The notes under the pieces were generated by a model. It worked only from the letters and a program-made list of their open reading frames with translations, was not told where the DNA came from and did no database searches. Below are positions 49,208-58,328 of a stretch of DNA of 64,000 nucleotides, piece after piece. Origin of the DNA: Thiomicrorhabdus sp965603495 (GTDB lineage: Bacteria > Pseudomonadota > Gammaproteobacteria > Thiomicrospirales > Thiomicrospiraceae). How positions within the stretch are numbered: position 1 is the first letter of the stretch; each line of letters opens with the position of its first letter. The DNA lies in NCBI GenBank assembly GCA_965603495.1, contig CBFDDF010000001.1, forward strand, positions 620,001 through 684,000, read 5' to 3'. The translations under genes and the position numbers were made by a program.

Positions 49208-49846
49208 ATGAAATCGATTATTAAAAAACCATTACAGCTTTTTTTCTTAACACTGCTTTCTTGCGTGTGGACGGTTCAAAGTTATGCTATATCAGTCCCT
49301 CAGAATGATCCGGCAGAAATGGTCAGTGTTCTATCTACAGAACTCATTAAAGCGATGAATGAACAGCGAGCCGAGTTAGAGTCGAGCCCTGAAAAGGTTA
49401 AGGCCTTTGCAGGTGTTTATGTTCTGCCTTATATAGATACGGCTAAAATGGCACGGTATGTTATGGGCAAGCATTGGCGCACTGCGACTGAAGCGCAGCA
49501 AGCTGAGTTTATGGCGGCTTTTTCGAATACCTTGATTCGTTCTTATTCACAGAGCTTATTGAAATTGAATATTGAGTCAGTTAATGTAAAAAATGCACAA
49601 GAAGAGAAGCCAGGGCGCGTTACCGTGCCTTCGGTGGTGCTCCAGTCAGATGGAAATCAGACGGACGTGATTTATCGTGCTTACCTAAATAAAAAGAGCA
49701 AAAAGTGGATGCTTTATGATGTCTCTATTGAAGGGATTAGTATGTTGTTAAATTATCGCAAAGCCTATGACTCTGATTTTTCTAAAATTGGCATTGATGC
49801 GGTGATTGCTGATATGAAAGCTAAAAATAGTGCATTTAATGGTTAA
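49208..49846 (+). CDS. mlaC: Periplasmic phospholipid carrier MlaC
   Basis: A 212-aa secreted protein of the MlaC/Ttg2D family. Signal peptide up to about QSYAIS, then VYVLPYIDTAKMARYVMGKH, WRTATEAQQAEFMAAFSNTL and YDVSIEGISMLLNYRKAY, all conserved blocks. It shuttles phospholipid between MlaD and the outer-membrane MlaA complex. Starts 2 bp after the mlaD stop. Confidence 0.94.
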   Translation: MKSIIKKPLQLFFLTLLSCVWTVQSYAISVPQNDPAEMVSVLSTELIKAMNEQRAELESSPEKVKAFAGVYVLPYIDTAKMARYVMGKHWRTATEAQQAEFMAAFSNTLIRSYSQSLLKLNIESVNVKNAQEEKPGRVTVPSVVLQSDGNQTDVIYRAYLNKKSKKWMLYDVSIEGISMLLNYRKAYDSDFSKIGIDAVIADMKAKNSAFNG

Positions 49847-49884
49847 GCATAACAATATGAAAGCTTTAAAATTAAGGGGTTGTG

Positions 49885-50169
49885 ATGGCAGAATTAACGT
49901 GGTCTGAAACAAGTGGTCTAATGACTTTGCCGGTGGAGGTGACTTTACAGACTTTACCGCAACTATTAAAAACCAAGGCGATTTTAAAATATCCAGTTTT
50001 AGAGGTTGATTTTTCTAAAGTAAAGCAGGTGGATAGCGCAGCGTTAGCTTTGTTACTTGTCTGGTCAGGTAATGCGGGAACGGCTCTCAAGGTTAAAAAT
50101 ATGCCCGCAGAACTGCATACCTTAAGGGCTTTATACAATTTAGAGTCCGTTTTGAAGTTGACAGAGTGA
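49885..50169 (+). CDS. mlaB: STAS-domain protein MlaB
   Basis: A 94-aa cytoplasmic STAS protein that binds MlaF and stabilises the transporter. VLEVDFSKVKQVDSAALALLLVW is the STAS core with the Asp-Ser-Ala pair. AAGGGG lies 6 nt before ATG 49885; GTG at 49882 is an alternative. Last of the five mla genes. Confidence 0.9.
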   Translation: MAELTWSETSGLMTLPVEVTLQTLPQLLKTKAILKYPVLEVDFSKVKQVDSAALALLLVWSGNAGTALKVKNMPAELHTLRALYNLESVLKLTE

Positions 50170-50218
50170 ATGCCTGTCAGTCTAAAACGATTTCAGTATT
50201 TATTTAAAAAGGTCTGAT

Positions 50219-51142
50219 ATGTTGCAAACCCCAGCTGTTGAATTTCATCAGGTCAAAAAACAATATGGTGAATTAGAAGCGTTAAAAGGAATCTCTTTTG
50301 CGGTAGAAGAAGGCAGTTTTTTTGGTTTGCTTGGTCCGAATGGTGCCGGTAAATCAACCCTTATTAATGCTATGTCAGGCCTGGTGGTTCCAAGTTCAGG
50401 CCGTATTAAAATTAAGGGCTTTGATGTGATTGACGACTATCGCCAAACTCGCCGTCTATTAGGCTTAGTGCCCCAGGAGCTGATTTCAGATCCGTTTTTC
50501 TCTATTCGTGAGCTTTTACAGTTACAGTCTGGGTACTTTGGATTAAAGGGTGCTAAGCAGTCCGCTTGGATTGGTGAGTTGTTGGAACGTTTAGCGCTAG
50601 CAGATAAATCTGATGCCAATACTAGTCAACTCTCCGGCGGCATGAAACGCCGCGTATTGATTGCGATGGCATTAGTTCATAAACCACAAGTTTTGGTTTT
50701 GGATGAACCGACCGCAGGGGTAGATGTGGATTTGCGGAGAACGCTTTGGGAATTTACCAAAGAGTTACATCAGCAAGGCCATACGATTATTTTGACGACA
50801 CACTATTTAGAAGAGGCTGAAGCCCTTTGCGAAAAAGTGGCGATTATGCAAAAGGGCGAAGTCAAGGCATTGGATTCGACGCATGCGTTATTGTCTAAGC
50901 ATACCTATCGTTATTTACGTGTAACACTGTCTCAGGCAGCGCATCAGTTAATTCCTGCTTTAGAGCAACGTTTAGTCGAGCGGGAACACAATGGTTTGGT
51001 GTTTAAGTTGGAGAAGACAGCTTCCATGACCGAGTTGCTGGCCTGGTTGCATGAAAATCAACTACAAGTGACCGACATCAGTAGTCGAGATGCTTCTTTG
51101 GAAGAAGTGTTTTTAGACTTAACCTCCGGAGGGGCCGTCTGA
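50219..51142 (+). CDS. ABC-2 transporter ATP-binding protein (YadG-like)
   Basis: A 307-aa ABC ATPase: Walker A GPNGAGKST, SFGLVPQ-type Q-loop in LLGLVPQELISDPFFSIREL, signature LSGGMKRRVLIAMAL and Walker B VLVLDEPTAGVDVDLRR. It ends with the C-terminal extension typical of DrrA/YadG-type exporters (VTDISSRDASLEEVFLDLTS). It pairs with the permease that starts on the last base of its stop (TGATG). Substrate unknown. The position between mlaB and ibaG is common in this group as an insertion. Confidence 0.9.
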   Translation: MLQTPAVEFHQVKKQYGELEALKGISFAVEEGSFFGLLGPNGAGKSTLINAMSGLVVPSSGRIKIKGFDVIDDYRQTRRLLGLVPQELISDPFFSIRELLQLQSGYFGLKGAKQSAWIGELLERLALADKSDANTSQLSGGMKRRVLIAMALVHKPQVLVLDEPTAGVDVDLRRTLWEFTKELHQQGHTIILTTHYLEEAEALCEKVAIMQKGEVKALDSTHALLSKHTYRYLRVTLSQAAHQLIPALEQRLVEREHNGLVFKLEKTASMTELLAWLHENQLQVTDISSRDASLEEVFLDLTSGGAV

Positions 51143-51906
51143 TGATAAATTATGCTGGTTGTTGGGCGCTGTTTATTAAAGAGATAAGACGTTTCTATTC
51201 AGTCGTTGTGCAGACGGTGTTTGCGCCAGTGGTGGCGACATTGCTGTATCTACTAGTGTTTGGACAAGTACTGAATACACAGATAGAAGTCTATTCCGAT
51301 TTAAATTACAGTCAGTTTTTAATACCAGGCCTGGTGATGATGGCGATTTTGCAAAACGCCTTTGCGAATACGTCTTCAAGTTTGATTCAATCGAAAATGC
51401 ACGGCAATTTAACCTTTGTCTTACTGAGTCCTATTTCACCACTTGAGTTGTATATCGCTTTTGTAGGGGCAGCGGTGGTGCGTGGTGTTGCAGTTGGTTT
51501 TGCAATATTAGTGGTTGGGATTATCTGGTTTGAGTTGAGTTGGCAGTCGCCATTGTGGATTATGTTGTTTGCTGTTCTGAGTGCAGCGATGATGGGTGGG
51601 TTGGGCATGTTGGCTGGGATTATTTCAGATAAATATGATCATTTAGCGGCGTTTCAGAACTTTGTGATAATGCCGTTGACGTTTTTAAGTGGTGTGTTTT
51701 ATTCAATTCACGCTTTGCCAGGTGTCTGGCAGGATATTTCACAATTCAATCCGTTCTTCTATATGGTTGATGGATTTCGTTATGGGTTCTTTGGTCAATC
51801 TGACGTATCGGTTTATTTGAGTTTGTCAGTCACGCTATTGTTCTTGATTGTTGTGTCTGCGATAAATCTGATTTTATTGCATAAAGGCGTTAAAATACGC
51901 CAATAA
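51142..51906 (+). CDS. ABC-2 transporter permease (YadH-like)
   Basis: A 254-aa permease with six hydrophobic segments and the ABC-2 motif NPFFYMVDGFRYGFFG near the C-terminus, preceded by PLTFLSGVFYSIHALP. The N-terminal FIKEIRRF is the usual coupling helix. Forms an exporter with the preceding ATPase; substrate not deducible. Contains a 12-bp palindrome copy encoding PGLV. Confidence 0.92.
   Translation: MINYAGCWALFIKEIRRFYSVVVQTVFAPVVATLLYLLVFGQVLNTQIEVYSDLNYSQFLIPGLVMMAILQNAFANTSSSLIQSKMHGNLTFVLLSPISPLELYIAFVGAAVVRGVAVGFAILVVGIIWFELSWQSPLWIMLFAVLSAAMMGGLGMLAGIISDKYDHLAAFQNFVIMPLTFLSGVFYSIHALPGVWQDISQFNPFFYMVDGFRYGFFGQSDVSVYLSLSVTLLFLIVVSAINLILLHKGVKIRQ
51324..51335. repeat. 12-bp palindrome ACCAGGCCTGGT, copy 8
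   Basis: Exact copy within the ABC-2 permease gene; encodes PGLV. Confidence 0.95.
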
Positions 51907-51915
51907 TTTTTAGGA

Positions 51916-52143
51916 GTGAGTCAGATGTCTCCAGAGACCATTAAAGAAATGATTGAAGCCGCAATTCCTGATAGTCAGGTTGAGACCAGTGGTGAAGATT
52001 GCAGTTCTACCATCATCGTGATTAGTCCAAGTTTTGCAGGTCTGTCACCGATAAAGTGTCATCGCATGGTCAATGATGTGTTTAAAGCACAGTTTGCCAG
52101 TGGTGAATTGCATGCACTGTCAATTAAGACCAAAGTCGCATAA
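51916..52143 (+). CDS. ibaG: BolA-family protein IbaG (YrbA)
   Basis: A 75-aa BolA-like protein. FAGLSPIKCHRMVNDVFKAQ is the helix-turn-helix-like core with the conserved His that helps bind a [2Fe-2S] cluster with monothiol glutaredoxin. AGGAGTGAG precedes the ATG. Location next to murA is the standard ibaG position. Confidence 0.92.
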   Translation: MSQMSPETIKEMIEAAIPDSQVETSGEDCSSTIIVISPSFAGLSPIKCHRMVNDVFKAQFASGELHALSIKTKVA

Positions 52144-52209
52144 TAAAAATCAGGGTGTTGTTTGATCCCTCGGTTTTTAAATAATACAAGAATAGATAAA
52201 GCAAAATTT

Positions 52210-53472
52210 ATGGATAAATTAGTAGTAAGCTGCCAGGGAGAACTCTCCGGTAATATTGAAATTTCAGGGGCTAAAAATGCGGCTCTGCCCATTCTGATGG
52301 GCTGTTTACTCGCCGAAACGCCGACGAAATTGTCTAATGTTCCGCATTTAATGGATGTGACGACCTCTATCCAGTTGCTGGCTTCTATGGGCGTTGAGGT
52401 TTTATTTGACGAGCATCTGAATATAGAGTTGGATGCGAGTCATTTGACTTCTAAAGAAGCGCCTTATGAATTGGTCAATACCATGCGCGCTTCAATCTTG
52501 GTGTTGGGGCCATTGTTAGGTCGTTTTGGTGAAGCTAAGGTTTCTTTGCCTGGCGGCTGCGCGATTGGTTCACGCCCTGTGGATATACATATCCATGGTA
52601 TGCAAAAAATGGGTGCGGATATTCAGGTCGAGCAAGGCTATATTATTGCTAAGTCCAATGGACGTCTGAAAGGTGCAGATATCTCGATGAGTCCTGTGAC
52701 TGTTACCGGCACTGAAAACTTGTTGATGGCTGCGGTGTTAGCCGAAGGGACGACCTATTTAAGAAACGCCGCGCGTGAACCGGAAGTCACTGATCTAGCC
52801 GAATTCTTAAATAAGATGGGCGCTAAAATCAGTGGGTTAGGCACAAGTACTTTGGTCATTGAAGGGGTTGAACGCTTGTCAGGCGTGGAGTACTCCGTGA
52901 TTCCCGATCGTATTGAGGCCGGTACCTATTTGGCAGCGGCCGCAATTACTCAAAGTAAACTGACCGTGACTAAAGTGAATCCGGAACACCTTACTGTGGT
53001 GTTGGAAAAATTTAGAGAAGCTGGAGCCGATATTACCTGTACAGCGGATACCATTACCTTGGATATGCGTAACCGTTCATTGAAGCCCGTTAACATCATT
53101 ACAGATCCATATCCACTTTTTCCAACGGATATGCAAGCACAGTTTTTAGTGATGAATGCCTTGGCGGAAGGTGAGTCCACTATTCAAGAAACTATTTTTG
53201 AAAACCGCTTTATGCATGTTTCAGAATTGGCCAGAATGGGAGCGGATATCTCTATCGAGGGCAATACAGCGACCATTCGTGGCGTTAAAAAACTGCATGG
53301 TGCGCCGGTAATGGCAACGGATTTGCGTGCTTCTGCAAGTTTAATCCTAGCTGGCCTAGTCGCTGAAGGTGAGACAATCGTTAATCGGGTTTATCATATC
53401 GACCGTGGTTATGAACTGATTGAAGAAAAATTTCACAAAGTAGGTGCGCATATTTATCGTTTATCTGACTAA
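52210..53472 (+). CDS. murA: UDP-N-acetylglucosamine 1-carboxyvinyltransferase
   Basis: First committed step of peptidoglycan synthesis: transfers enolpyruvate from PEP to UDP-GlcNAc. 420 aa from ATG 52210, matching the usual 419. GAKNAALPIL at the start, catalytic loop LPGGCAIGSRPVDIHI (the fosfomycin-target Cys is present), EAGTYLAAAA, PTDMQAQFLVM and DLRASASLILAGL are present. A TTG 48 bp upstream is a poor alternative. Confidence 0.97.
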   Translation: MDKLVVSCQGELSGNIEISGAKNAALPILMGCLLAETPTKLSNVPHLMDVTTSIQLLASMGVEVLFDEHLNIELDASHLTSKEAPYELVNTMRASILVLGPLLGRFGEAKVSLPGGCAIGSRPVDIHIHGMQKMGADIQVEQGYIIAKSNGRLKGADISMSPVTVTGTENLLMAAVLAEGTTYLRNAAREPEVTDLAEFLNKMGAKISGLGTSTLVIEGVERLSGVEYSVIPDRIEAGTYLAAAAITQSKLTVTKVNPEHLTVVLEKFREAGADITCTADTITLDMRNRSLKPVNIITDPYPLFPTDMQAQFLVMNALAEGESTIQETIFENRFMHVSELARMGADISIEGNTATIRGVKKLHGAPVMATDLRASASLILAGLVAEGETIVNRVYHIDRGYELIEEKFHKVGAHIYRLSD

Positions 53473-53546
53473 CGATAAGTGCCTATTTACAGAGCGTGGT
53501 TTAAGTCACGCATAATCTTTGAACGTATTAAATATTTGATGAACTT

Positions 53547-54188
53547 ATGAATGAACAGCTAACTATCGCGCTCTCTAAAGGGCGTATTTACAAAGATACT
53601 CTACCGTTACTTGAAGCGGCGGGCATTGAACCCTTAGAAGATCCAAGCAAAAGCCGTAAGCTTATTTTGCCAACGAATAATCCTAATGTACGTTTATTGA
53701 TTGTACGTGCAACCGATGCACCGACTTATGTCGCGCATGGCGCTGCCGATATCGGTGTTGCCGGTAAAGATGTGCTGATGGAAGCGCCAGCTGACAACCT
53801 ATATGAGTTGTTAGATTTGCAAATTGCAAAATGCCAGTTAATGGTCGCAGGCCCTGAGTTCGAAAAACCACATGGTCATCGTCTCAAAATCGCGACTAAG
53901 TATTTAAAGTCTGCCCAAGCGTATTACGCACAAAAGGGTGAGCAGGTCGATTTAATCAAGCTTTATGGTTCTATGGAAATTGCACCGCTGATTGATTTAG
54001 CCGATAGAATCGTAGATTTAGTCGATACTGGAAATACTTTGCGTGCCAACGGTTTAGTACCGATGGAGCATATTGCGGACATCAGCTCACGTCTGATTGT
54101 GAATCAGCATGCGTATAAAACCAAGTTTCATCAAATTAATGAAATTGTTCAACAGTTTAAATCAGTAATAGAGAGTCAAAATGCTTAA
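53547..54188 (+). CDS. hisG: ATP phosphoribosyltransferase, short form HisG(S)
   Basis: First step of histidine biosynthesis, ATP + PRPP to phosphoribosyl-ATP. 213 aa: the short form, lacking the C-terminal regulatory domain of the 299-aa E. coli enzyme. ALSKGRIYKDTLPLLEAAGI, AAHGAADIGVAGKD-type motif (AHGAADIGVAGKDVLME) and the PRPP loop DLVDTGNTLRANGL are intact. Short HisG works as a hetero-octamer with HisZ, which is not in this window. Overlaps hisD by 8 bp. Confidence 0.96.
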   Translation: MNEQLTIALSKGRIYKDTLPLLEAAGIEPLEDPSKSRKLILPTNNPNVRLLIVRATDAPTYVAHGAADIGVAGKDVLMEAPADNLYELLDLQIAKCQLMVAGPEFEKPHGHRLKIATKYLKSAQAYYAQKGEQVDLIKLYGSMEIAPLIDLADRIVDLVDTGNTLRANGLVPMEHIADISSRLIVNQHAYKTKFHQINEIVQQFKSVIESQNA

Positions 54189-55482
54189 TATTCGTCGTTT
54201 ATCTGCTAGTGCAGAAGGATTTAGAGAAGAGCTAGATACTCTTCTTGCGTGGGAAACCGTTTCTAATGAGTCAATTAATGATGTCGTTAAAGAAGTTGTT
54301 AATAGTGTTCGTCTAAACGGCGATGCCGCTTTACTTGAATATACCGCTAAGTTCGATCGCTTATCTTTGAACTCTGCCGCGGAACTACAAATTTCAAAAG
54401 CCCGTTTATTCGCAGCTTTAGAAAGAATTCCTGCAGATCAGCGTCAAGCTTTAGAAACTTCAGCGAAACGTGTTCGTGACTATCACGAAAGACAAGTTCA
54501 AGCTTCGTGGAGTTATGAAGAAGCTGACGGTACTATGTTGGGTCAGCAAGTCACACCTTTAGACAGTGTTGGGCTTTATGTTCCAGGCGGAAAGGCCGCT
54601 TATCCTTCCTCTGTCATTATGAATGCGATCCCTGCGAAAGTTGCTGGTGTCGAAACGCTTATCATGGTTGTGCCTACGCCAGATGGTGAAGTCAACGATA
54701 TGGTGCTAGCGGCTGCTGCGATTTGTGATGTGGATGCGGTCTTCACTTTAGGGGGCGCGCAAGCGGTTGCTGCTTTGGCTTATGGGACTGAAACAGTGCC
54801 TGCGGTTGATAAGATTGTGGGTCCGGGAAACATCTATGTCGCAACGGCAAAGCGGATGGTTTTTGGAACCGTCGGTATTGATATGATTGCCGGTCCTTCC
54901 GAAATTCTGGTTTACTGTGATGGTAAAACGAACCCGGATTGGATTGCAGTTGATTTATTCTCCCAAGCTGAGCACGATGAAGACGCACAGTCTATTTTAG
55001 TGACACCTGATGCAGAGTTTGCTGATAAGGTGTTAGAGAGCATGAATCGTCTACTACCAACCATGCCGCGCCAAGCAATCATCCGTAAAGCCTTAGAGGA
55101 TCGTGGTGCGATTATCGTGGTGAATGATGAAGAGCAAGCACTTGAAATGATTAATCTAATTGCGCCTGAGCATTTAGAGTTATCAATTGAAGACCCTAAG
55201 GCTTTATTGCCAAAGATTCGCCATGCCGGCGCAATTTTTATGGGACGTTTCACAGCGGAAGCCATCGGTGATTACTGTGCCGGGCCTAACCATGTTTTAC
55301 CGACTTCAAGAACCGCGCGTTTCTCATCCCCTCTAGGGGTGTATGATTTCCAGAAGCGTTCTAGTTTGATTATGTGTTCTGCTGAAGGTGCAAATACCTT
55401 AGGTCGTATTGCTGGTGTGCTGGCTGACGGAGAAGGTCTGCAGGCACACGCGGCCTCAGCACGCTACCGTATTAAGGACTAA
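54181..55482 (+). CDS. hisD: Histidinol dehydrogenase
   Basis: Last two steps of histidine synthesis: two NAD-dependent, zinc-linked oxidations of histidinol. 433 aa with VGLYVPGGKAAYPSSVIMNA, GGAQAVAALAYGTETV, VGPGNIYVATAKR, DMIAGPSEILV, AEHDEDAQS and the zinc and base residues in APEHLEL and GDYCAGPNHVLPT. Translationally coupled to hisG. Confidence 0.97.
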   Translation: MLNIRRLSASAEGFREELDTLLAWETVSNESINDVVKEVVNSVRLNGDAALLEYTAKFDRLSLNSAAELQISKARLFAALERIPADQRQALETSAKRVRDYHERQVQASWSYEEADGTMLGQQVTPLDSVGLYVPGGKAAYPSSVIMNAIPAKVAGVETLIMVVPTPDGEVNDMVLAAAAICDVDAVFTLGGAQAVAALAYGTETVPAVDKIVGPGNIYVATAKRMVFGTVGIDMIAGPSEILVYCDGKTNPDWIAVDLFSQAEHDEDAQSILVTPDAEFADKVLESMNRLLPTMPRQAIIRKALEDRGAIIVVNDEEQALEMINLIAPEHLELSIEDPKALLPKIRHAGAIFMGRFTAEAIGDYCAGPNHVLPTSRTARFSSPLGVYDFQKRSSLIMCSAEGANTLGRIAGVLADGEGLQAHAASARYRIKD

Positions 55483-55509
55483 TATAAACGGTTCTTTAGA
55501 TGGCTAAAG

Positions 55510-55547
55510 AAACCACTCGGTCTGACCAGGCCTGGTGGTTTTTTTTT
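55510..55547 (+). terminator. Terminator after hisD built over a palindrome copy
   Basis: AAACCAC (55510-55516) pairs with GTGGTTT (55535-55541), followed by a nine-T run ending at 55547. The 12-bp palindrome forms the inside of the loop region and its 3' arm supplies part of the stem. An alternative upstream hairpin (GGTTCTTTAG/CTAAAGAAACC) overlaps the 5' arm. Confidence 0.8.
55525..55536. repeat. 12-bp palindrome ACCAGGCCTGGT, copy 9
   Basis: Part of the hisD terminator region, 43 bp after the stop. Confidence 0.95.
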
Positions 55548-55588
55548 GCCTACTTAAACAGTGTTTTGACTTGATTGGAGGGTAAGAG

Positions 55589-56329
55589 ATGTTACGTTCA
55601 GAGTTAGTGACTTATTTAGCGGATTTTTTAGAGCTTAATCAATATCAAGATTATGCGCCGAACGGTTTACAAGTTGAAGGTAAGGCTGAAATAAAGCGTA
55701 TTGTTACGGGTGTGACTGCTTGCCAGGCATTGCTTGATAAAGCCGTTGAGCTGAATGCAGATGCTGTCTTGGTACATCACGGTTACTTTTGGAAGAGTGA
55801 GCCTCAAGAGATTGTTGGCTTTAAGCAGAAGCGCATTAAAACCTTACTGCTTAATGATATTAATCTACTAGGTTATCACCTGCCGTTGGATGGTCATGCT
55901 GAGCTGGGTAATAATGCAATGCTTGGCAAGTTATGGGGTTTAGAAGATATCACCCCTTTACCAGGCCTTATAAGGTTAGGTAGGCTTGCTATGCCAACTC
56001 CAATCAGTGCCTTTGTTGAACAAGTATCTAATAGTTTAAATCGGCAAGCACTGCATTTACCGGGTGGCACTGAGACAGTTCAAACCATTGCTTGGTGTAG
56101 CGGTGGGGCGCAAAGTTATATCGATCAAGCCATTGCATGGCATGCTGATGTCTATATTAGTGGTGAAGTTTCAGAGCAAACCACCCATTTGGCGCAGGAG
56201 GCCGGAATTCATTATTTGGCAGCGGGTCATCATGCCACTGAGCGTTTAGGCATTAAAACGCTAGGCGAGCATTTAGCAAAAAAATTCGATTTAGAGTGCC
56301 ATTTTGTGGATGTGTATAACCCTGTATAA
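55589..56329 (+). CDS. NIF3/DUF34-family dinuclear metal protein (YbgI-like)
   Basis: A 246-aa Nif3-like protein. Metal ligands appear in VLVHHGYFWKSEP (HHG), the central LLGYHLPLDGHAELGNNAML (H..LD) and the C-terminal HYLAAGHHATERLGI. Function in the cell is unresolved; GTP cyclohydrolase I-like and metal-chaperone roles have been proposed for relatives. GGAGG lies 7 nt before the ATG. Single gene between hisD and petA. Confidence 0.92.
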   Translation: MLRSELVTYLADFLELNQYQDYAPNGLQVEGKAEIKRIVTGVTACQALLDKAVELNADAVLVHHGYFWKSEPQEIVGFKQKRIKTLLLNDINLLGYHLPLDGHAELGNNAMLGKLWGLEDITPLPGLIRLGRLAMPTPISAFVEQVSNSLNRQALHLPGGTETVQTIAWCSGGAQSYIDQAIAWHADVYISGEVSEQTTHLAQEAGIHYLAAGHHATERLGIKTLGEHLAKKFDLECHFVDVYNPV

Positions 56330-56481
56330 GTTCGATAACACCATTTGTTATGATTAGAAAAACTGATGATATATAATCAGAAAAATTTATTAAATGGGTT
56401 TGTAAGCATATATTGATTTAAATTTGCGATGACCTTATGTAAAATGGAGGGAATTTGCTTGCGTAAACTAGGAATACAAGT

Positions 56482-57099
56482 ATGTCGACAGAAGAACAAA
56501 ATGATATGAGCGTGAATGTACAACGCCGTAAAATCCTAACGGGCGCAACCGGCGTTGTTGGAGCCGTAGGAGCCACTTTCTTGGCGGTTCCCTTTGTCAG
56601 CTCATGGCAACCGAGTGAAAAGGCTAAGGCAGCTGGTGCTCCAGTAAATGCTGATATTAGCCAGCTTCAGCCTGGACAGATGTTAACCGTCGCATGGCGA
56701 GGCAAACCTGTTTGGGTCGTTCGTAGAACACCCGAGATGCTTAACGGGTTAGCGCCTTTAGATGGTCAGTTACGTGATCCCGCTTCTGAAAAATCGGAGC
56801 AGCCTGAGTATTGCCAAAACCCAGCTCGAGCAATTAAAGATGAATATTTGGTCGTGGTCGGCATTTGCACTCATTTAGGATGCGCGCCTCTATTCAGACC
56901 AGCGATTGGTTCACCGGATGTAGGTGCTGATTGGCAGGGTGGCTTCTTCTGCCCATGTCACGGCTCACGTTTTGATTTGGCCGGACGCGTTTTTCAATCG
57001 GTTCCAGCACCGACCAATCTTGAAATTCCACCTCACCATTTCTTAGCGGAACATCTCATCCGTATTGGTGAAGGCCCAGCAGAAGGAGGGGTTGCATAA
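56482..57099 (+). CDS. petA: Ubiquinol-cytochrome c reductase, Rieske iron-sulfur subunit
   Basis: A 205-aa Rieske protein of the bc1 complex. Tat-type N-terminus RRKILTGATGVVGAVGATFL forms the single membrane helix. Cluster ligands CTHLGCAPLF and CPCHGSRFD (two Cys, two His) are intact. It passes electrons from ubiquinol to cytochrome c1. First gene of petABC; the stop overlaps petB by 1 bp. Confidence 0.97.
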   Translation: MSTEEQNDMSVNVQRRKILTGATGVVGAVGATFLAVPFVSSWQPSEKAKAAGAPVNADISQLQPGQMLTVAWRGKPVWVVRRTPEMLNGLAPLDGQLRDPASEKSEQPEYCQNPARAIKDEYLVVVGICTHLGCAPLFRPAIGSPDVGADWQGGFFCPCHGSRFDLAGRVFQSVPAPTNLEIPPHHFLAEHLIRIGEGPAEGGVA

Positions 57100-58328
57100 T
57101 GTCAGAGCAAAGTAAGCAACAATCAAGTCTATTGGCCTGGTTTGATAAGCGTTATCCGCTTATCAGTACTTGGAACAAGCATGTCGGTGAATACTATGCA
57201 CCTAAGAACTTTAACTTTTGGTATTTCTTTGGTGCCTTAGCGTTATTGGTTTTCGTGAATCAGATTGTGTCAGGTATTTGGCTGACCATGAGCTATAAGC
57301 CAAGTGCAGCTGAAGCCTTTAACTCAATCGAATACATTATGCGTGATGTAGAGTGGGGTTGGCTTATTCGCTATATGCACTCTACCGGTGCCTCAGCTTT
57401 CTTTTTAGTGGTTTACCTGCATATGATGCGGGGATTGCTTTACGGTTCTTATAAAGAGCCTAGAGAGTTGGTGTGGTTACTCGGCATGATGCTTTTCTTG
57501 GTCTTAATGGCTGAAGCCTTTATGGGTTATCTACTGCCATGGGGTCAAATGTCCTATTGGGGTGCTCAGGTTATTATTTCCCTGTTTGGTGCCATTCCAC
57601 TGATTGGGCCTGACTTGGCATTATGGGTTCGTGGTGATTTTGTTATCTCCGATGTGACTTTGAACCGCTTTTTCGCTTTGCACGTGATCGCTTTGCCATT
57701 GGTGTTGGTGATCTTGATTTTTATGCACATTGTGGCATTGCATCAGGTGGGGTCCAATAACCCAGATGGCGTTGAGATTAAAAAGTATAAAAATGATAAA
57801 GGTCTACCGATTGATGGGATTGCTTTCCATCCATACTATTCTGTCAAAGACAGTATGGGGGCCGTGTTCTTTATGACGCTGTTTGCCATCGTCATGTTTT
57901 ATGCGCCAGAGGGTGGTGGTTACTTTATTGAAGCGCCGAACTTTGAGCCTGCCAATCCGTTGAAAACGCCTGATCATATTGCACCCGTTTGGTATTTCAC
58001 ACCATTTTATGCAATCTTGCGTGCGATTCCTGACAAGTTCTTAGGGGTTGTTGCAATGGGCGGTGCGATTGCCGTGTTATTTGCAATGCCATGGTTAGAT
58101 CGATGCAAAGTTAAATCAATTCGTTACCGTGGGATTTCATACAAAATATTGTTAACTATTTTAGTGGTGAGTTTTGTGGTTTTAGGTTGGTTAGGCACAC
58201 AGCCAGCTACCCCTGAGTTGACTAAGTTAGCGCAAATTTTTACCGCTTTGTACTTTATGTTCTTCTTGGTGTTACCGTTTACTTCGGTTAATGAGAAAAC
58301 CAAGCCTGTGCCAGAGAGGGTTACCTAA
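57099..58328 (+). CDS. petB: Cytochrome b of the bc1 complex
   Basis: A 409-aa eight-helix membrane protein holding two b hemes. IRYMHSTGASAFFLVVYLHM and FALHVIALPLVLVILIFMHI give the paired heme His residues. The Qo-site PEW-type motif is TPFYAILRAIPDK-adjacent PVWYFTPF (PVWY). It carries both N- and C-terminal halves on one chain. The start codon overlaps petA. Confidence 0.96.
   Translation: MSEQSKQQSSLLAWFDKRYPLISTWNKHVGEYYAPKNFNFWYFFGALALLVFVNQIVSGIWLTMSYKPSAAEAFNSIEYIMRDVEWGWLIRYMHSTGASAFFLVVYLHMMRGLLYGSYKEPRELVWLLGMMLFLVLMAEAFMGYLLPWGQMSYWGAQVIISLFGAIPLIGPDLALWVRGDFVISDVTLNRFFALHVIALPLVLVILIFMHIVALHQVGSNNPDGVEIKKYKNDKGLPIDGIAFHPYYSVKDSMGAVFFMTLFAIVMFYAPEGGGYFIEAPNFEPANPLKTPDHIAPVWYFTPFYAILRAIPDKFLGVVAMGGAIAVLFAMPWLDRCKVKSIRYRGISYKILLTILVVSFVVLGWLGTQPATPELTKLAQIFTALYFMFFLVLPFTSVNEKTKPVPERVT

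Noticed and set aside
52162..52209. Upstream TTG start for murA
   Set aside because: ATG 52210 gives 420 aa and the family N-terminus; the upstream extension has no counterpart.
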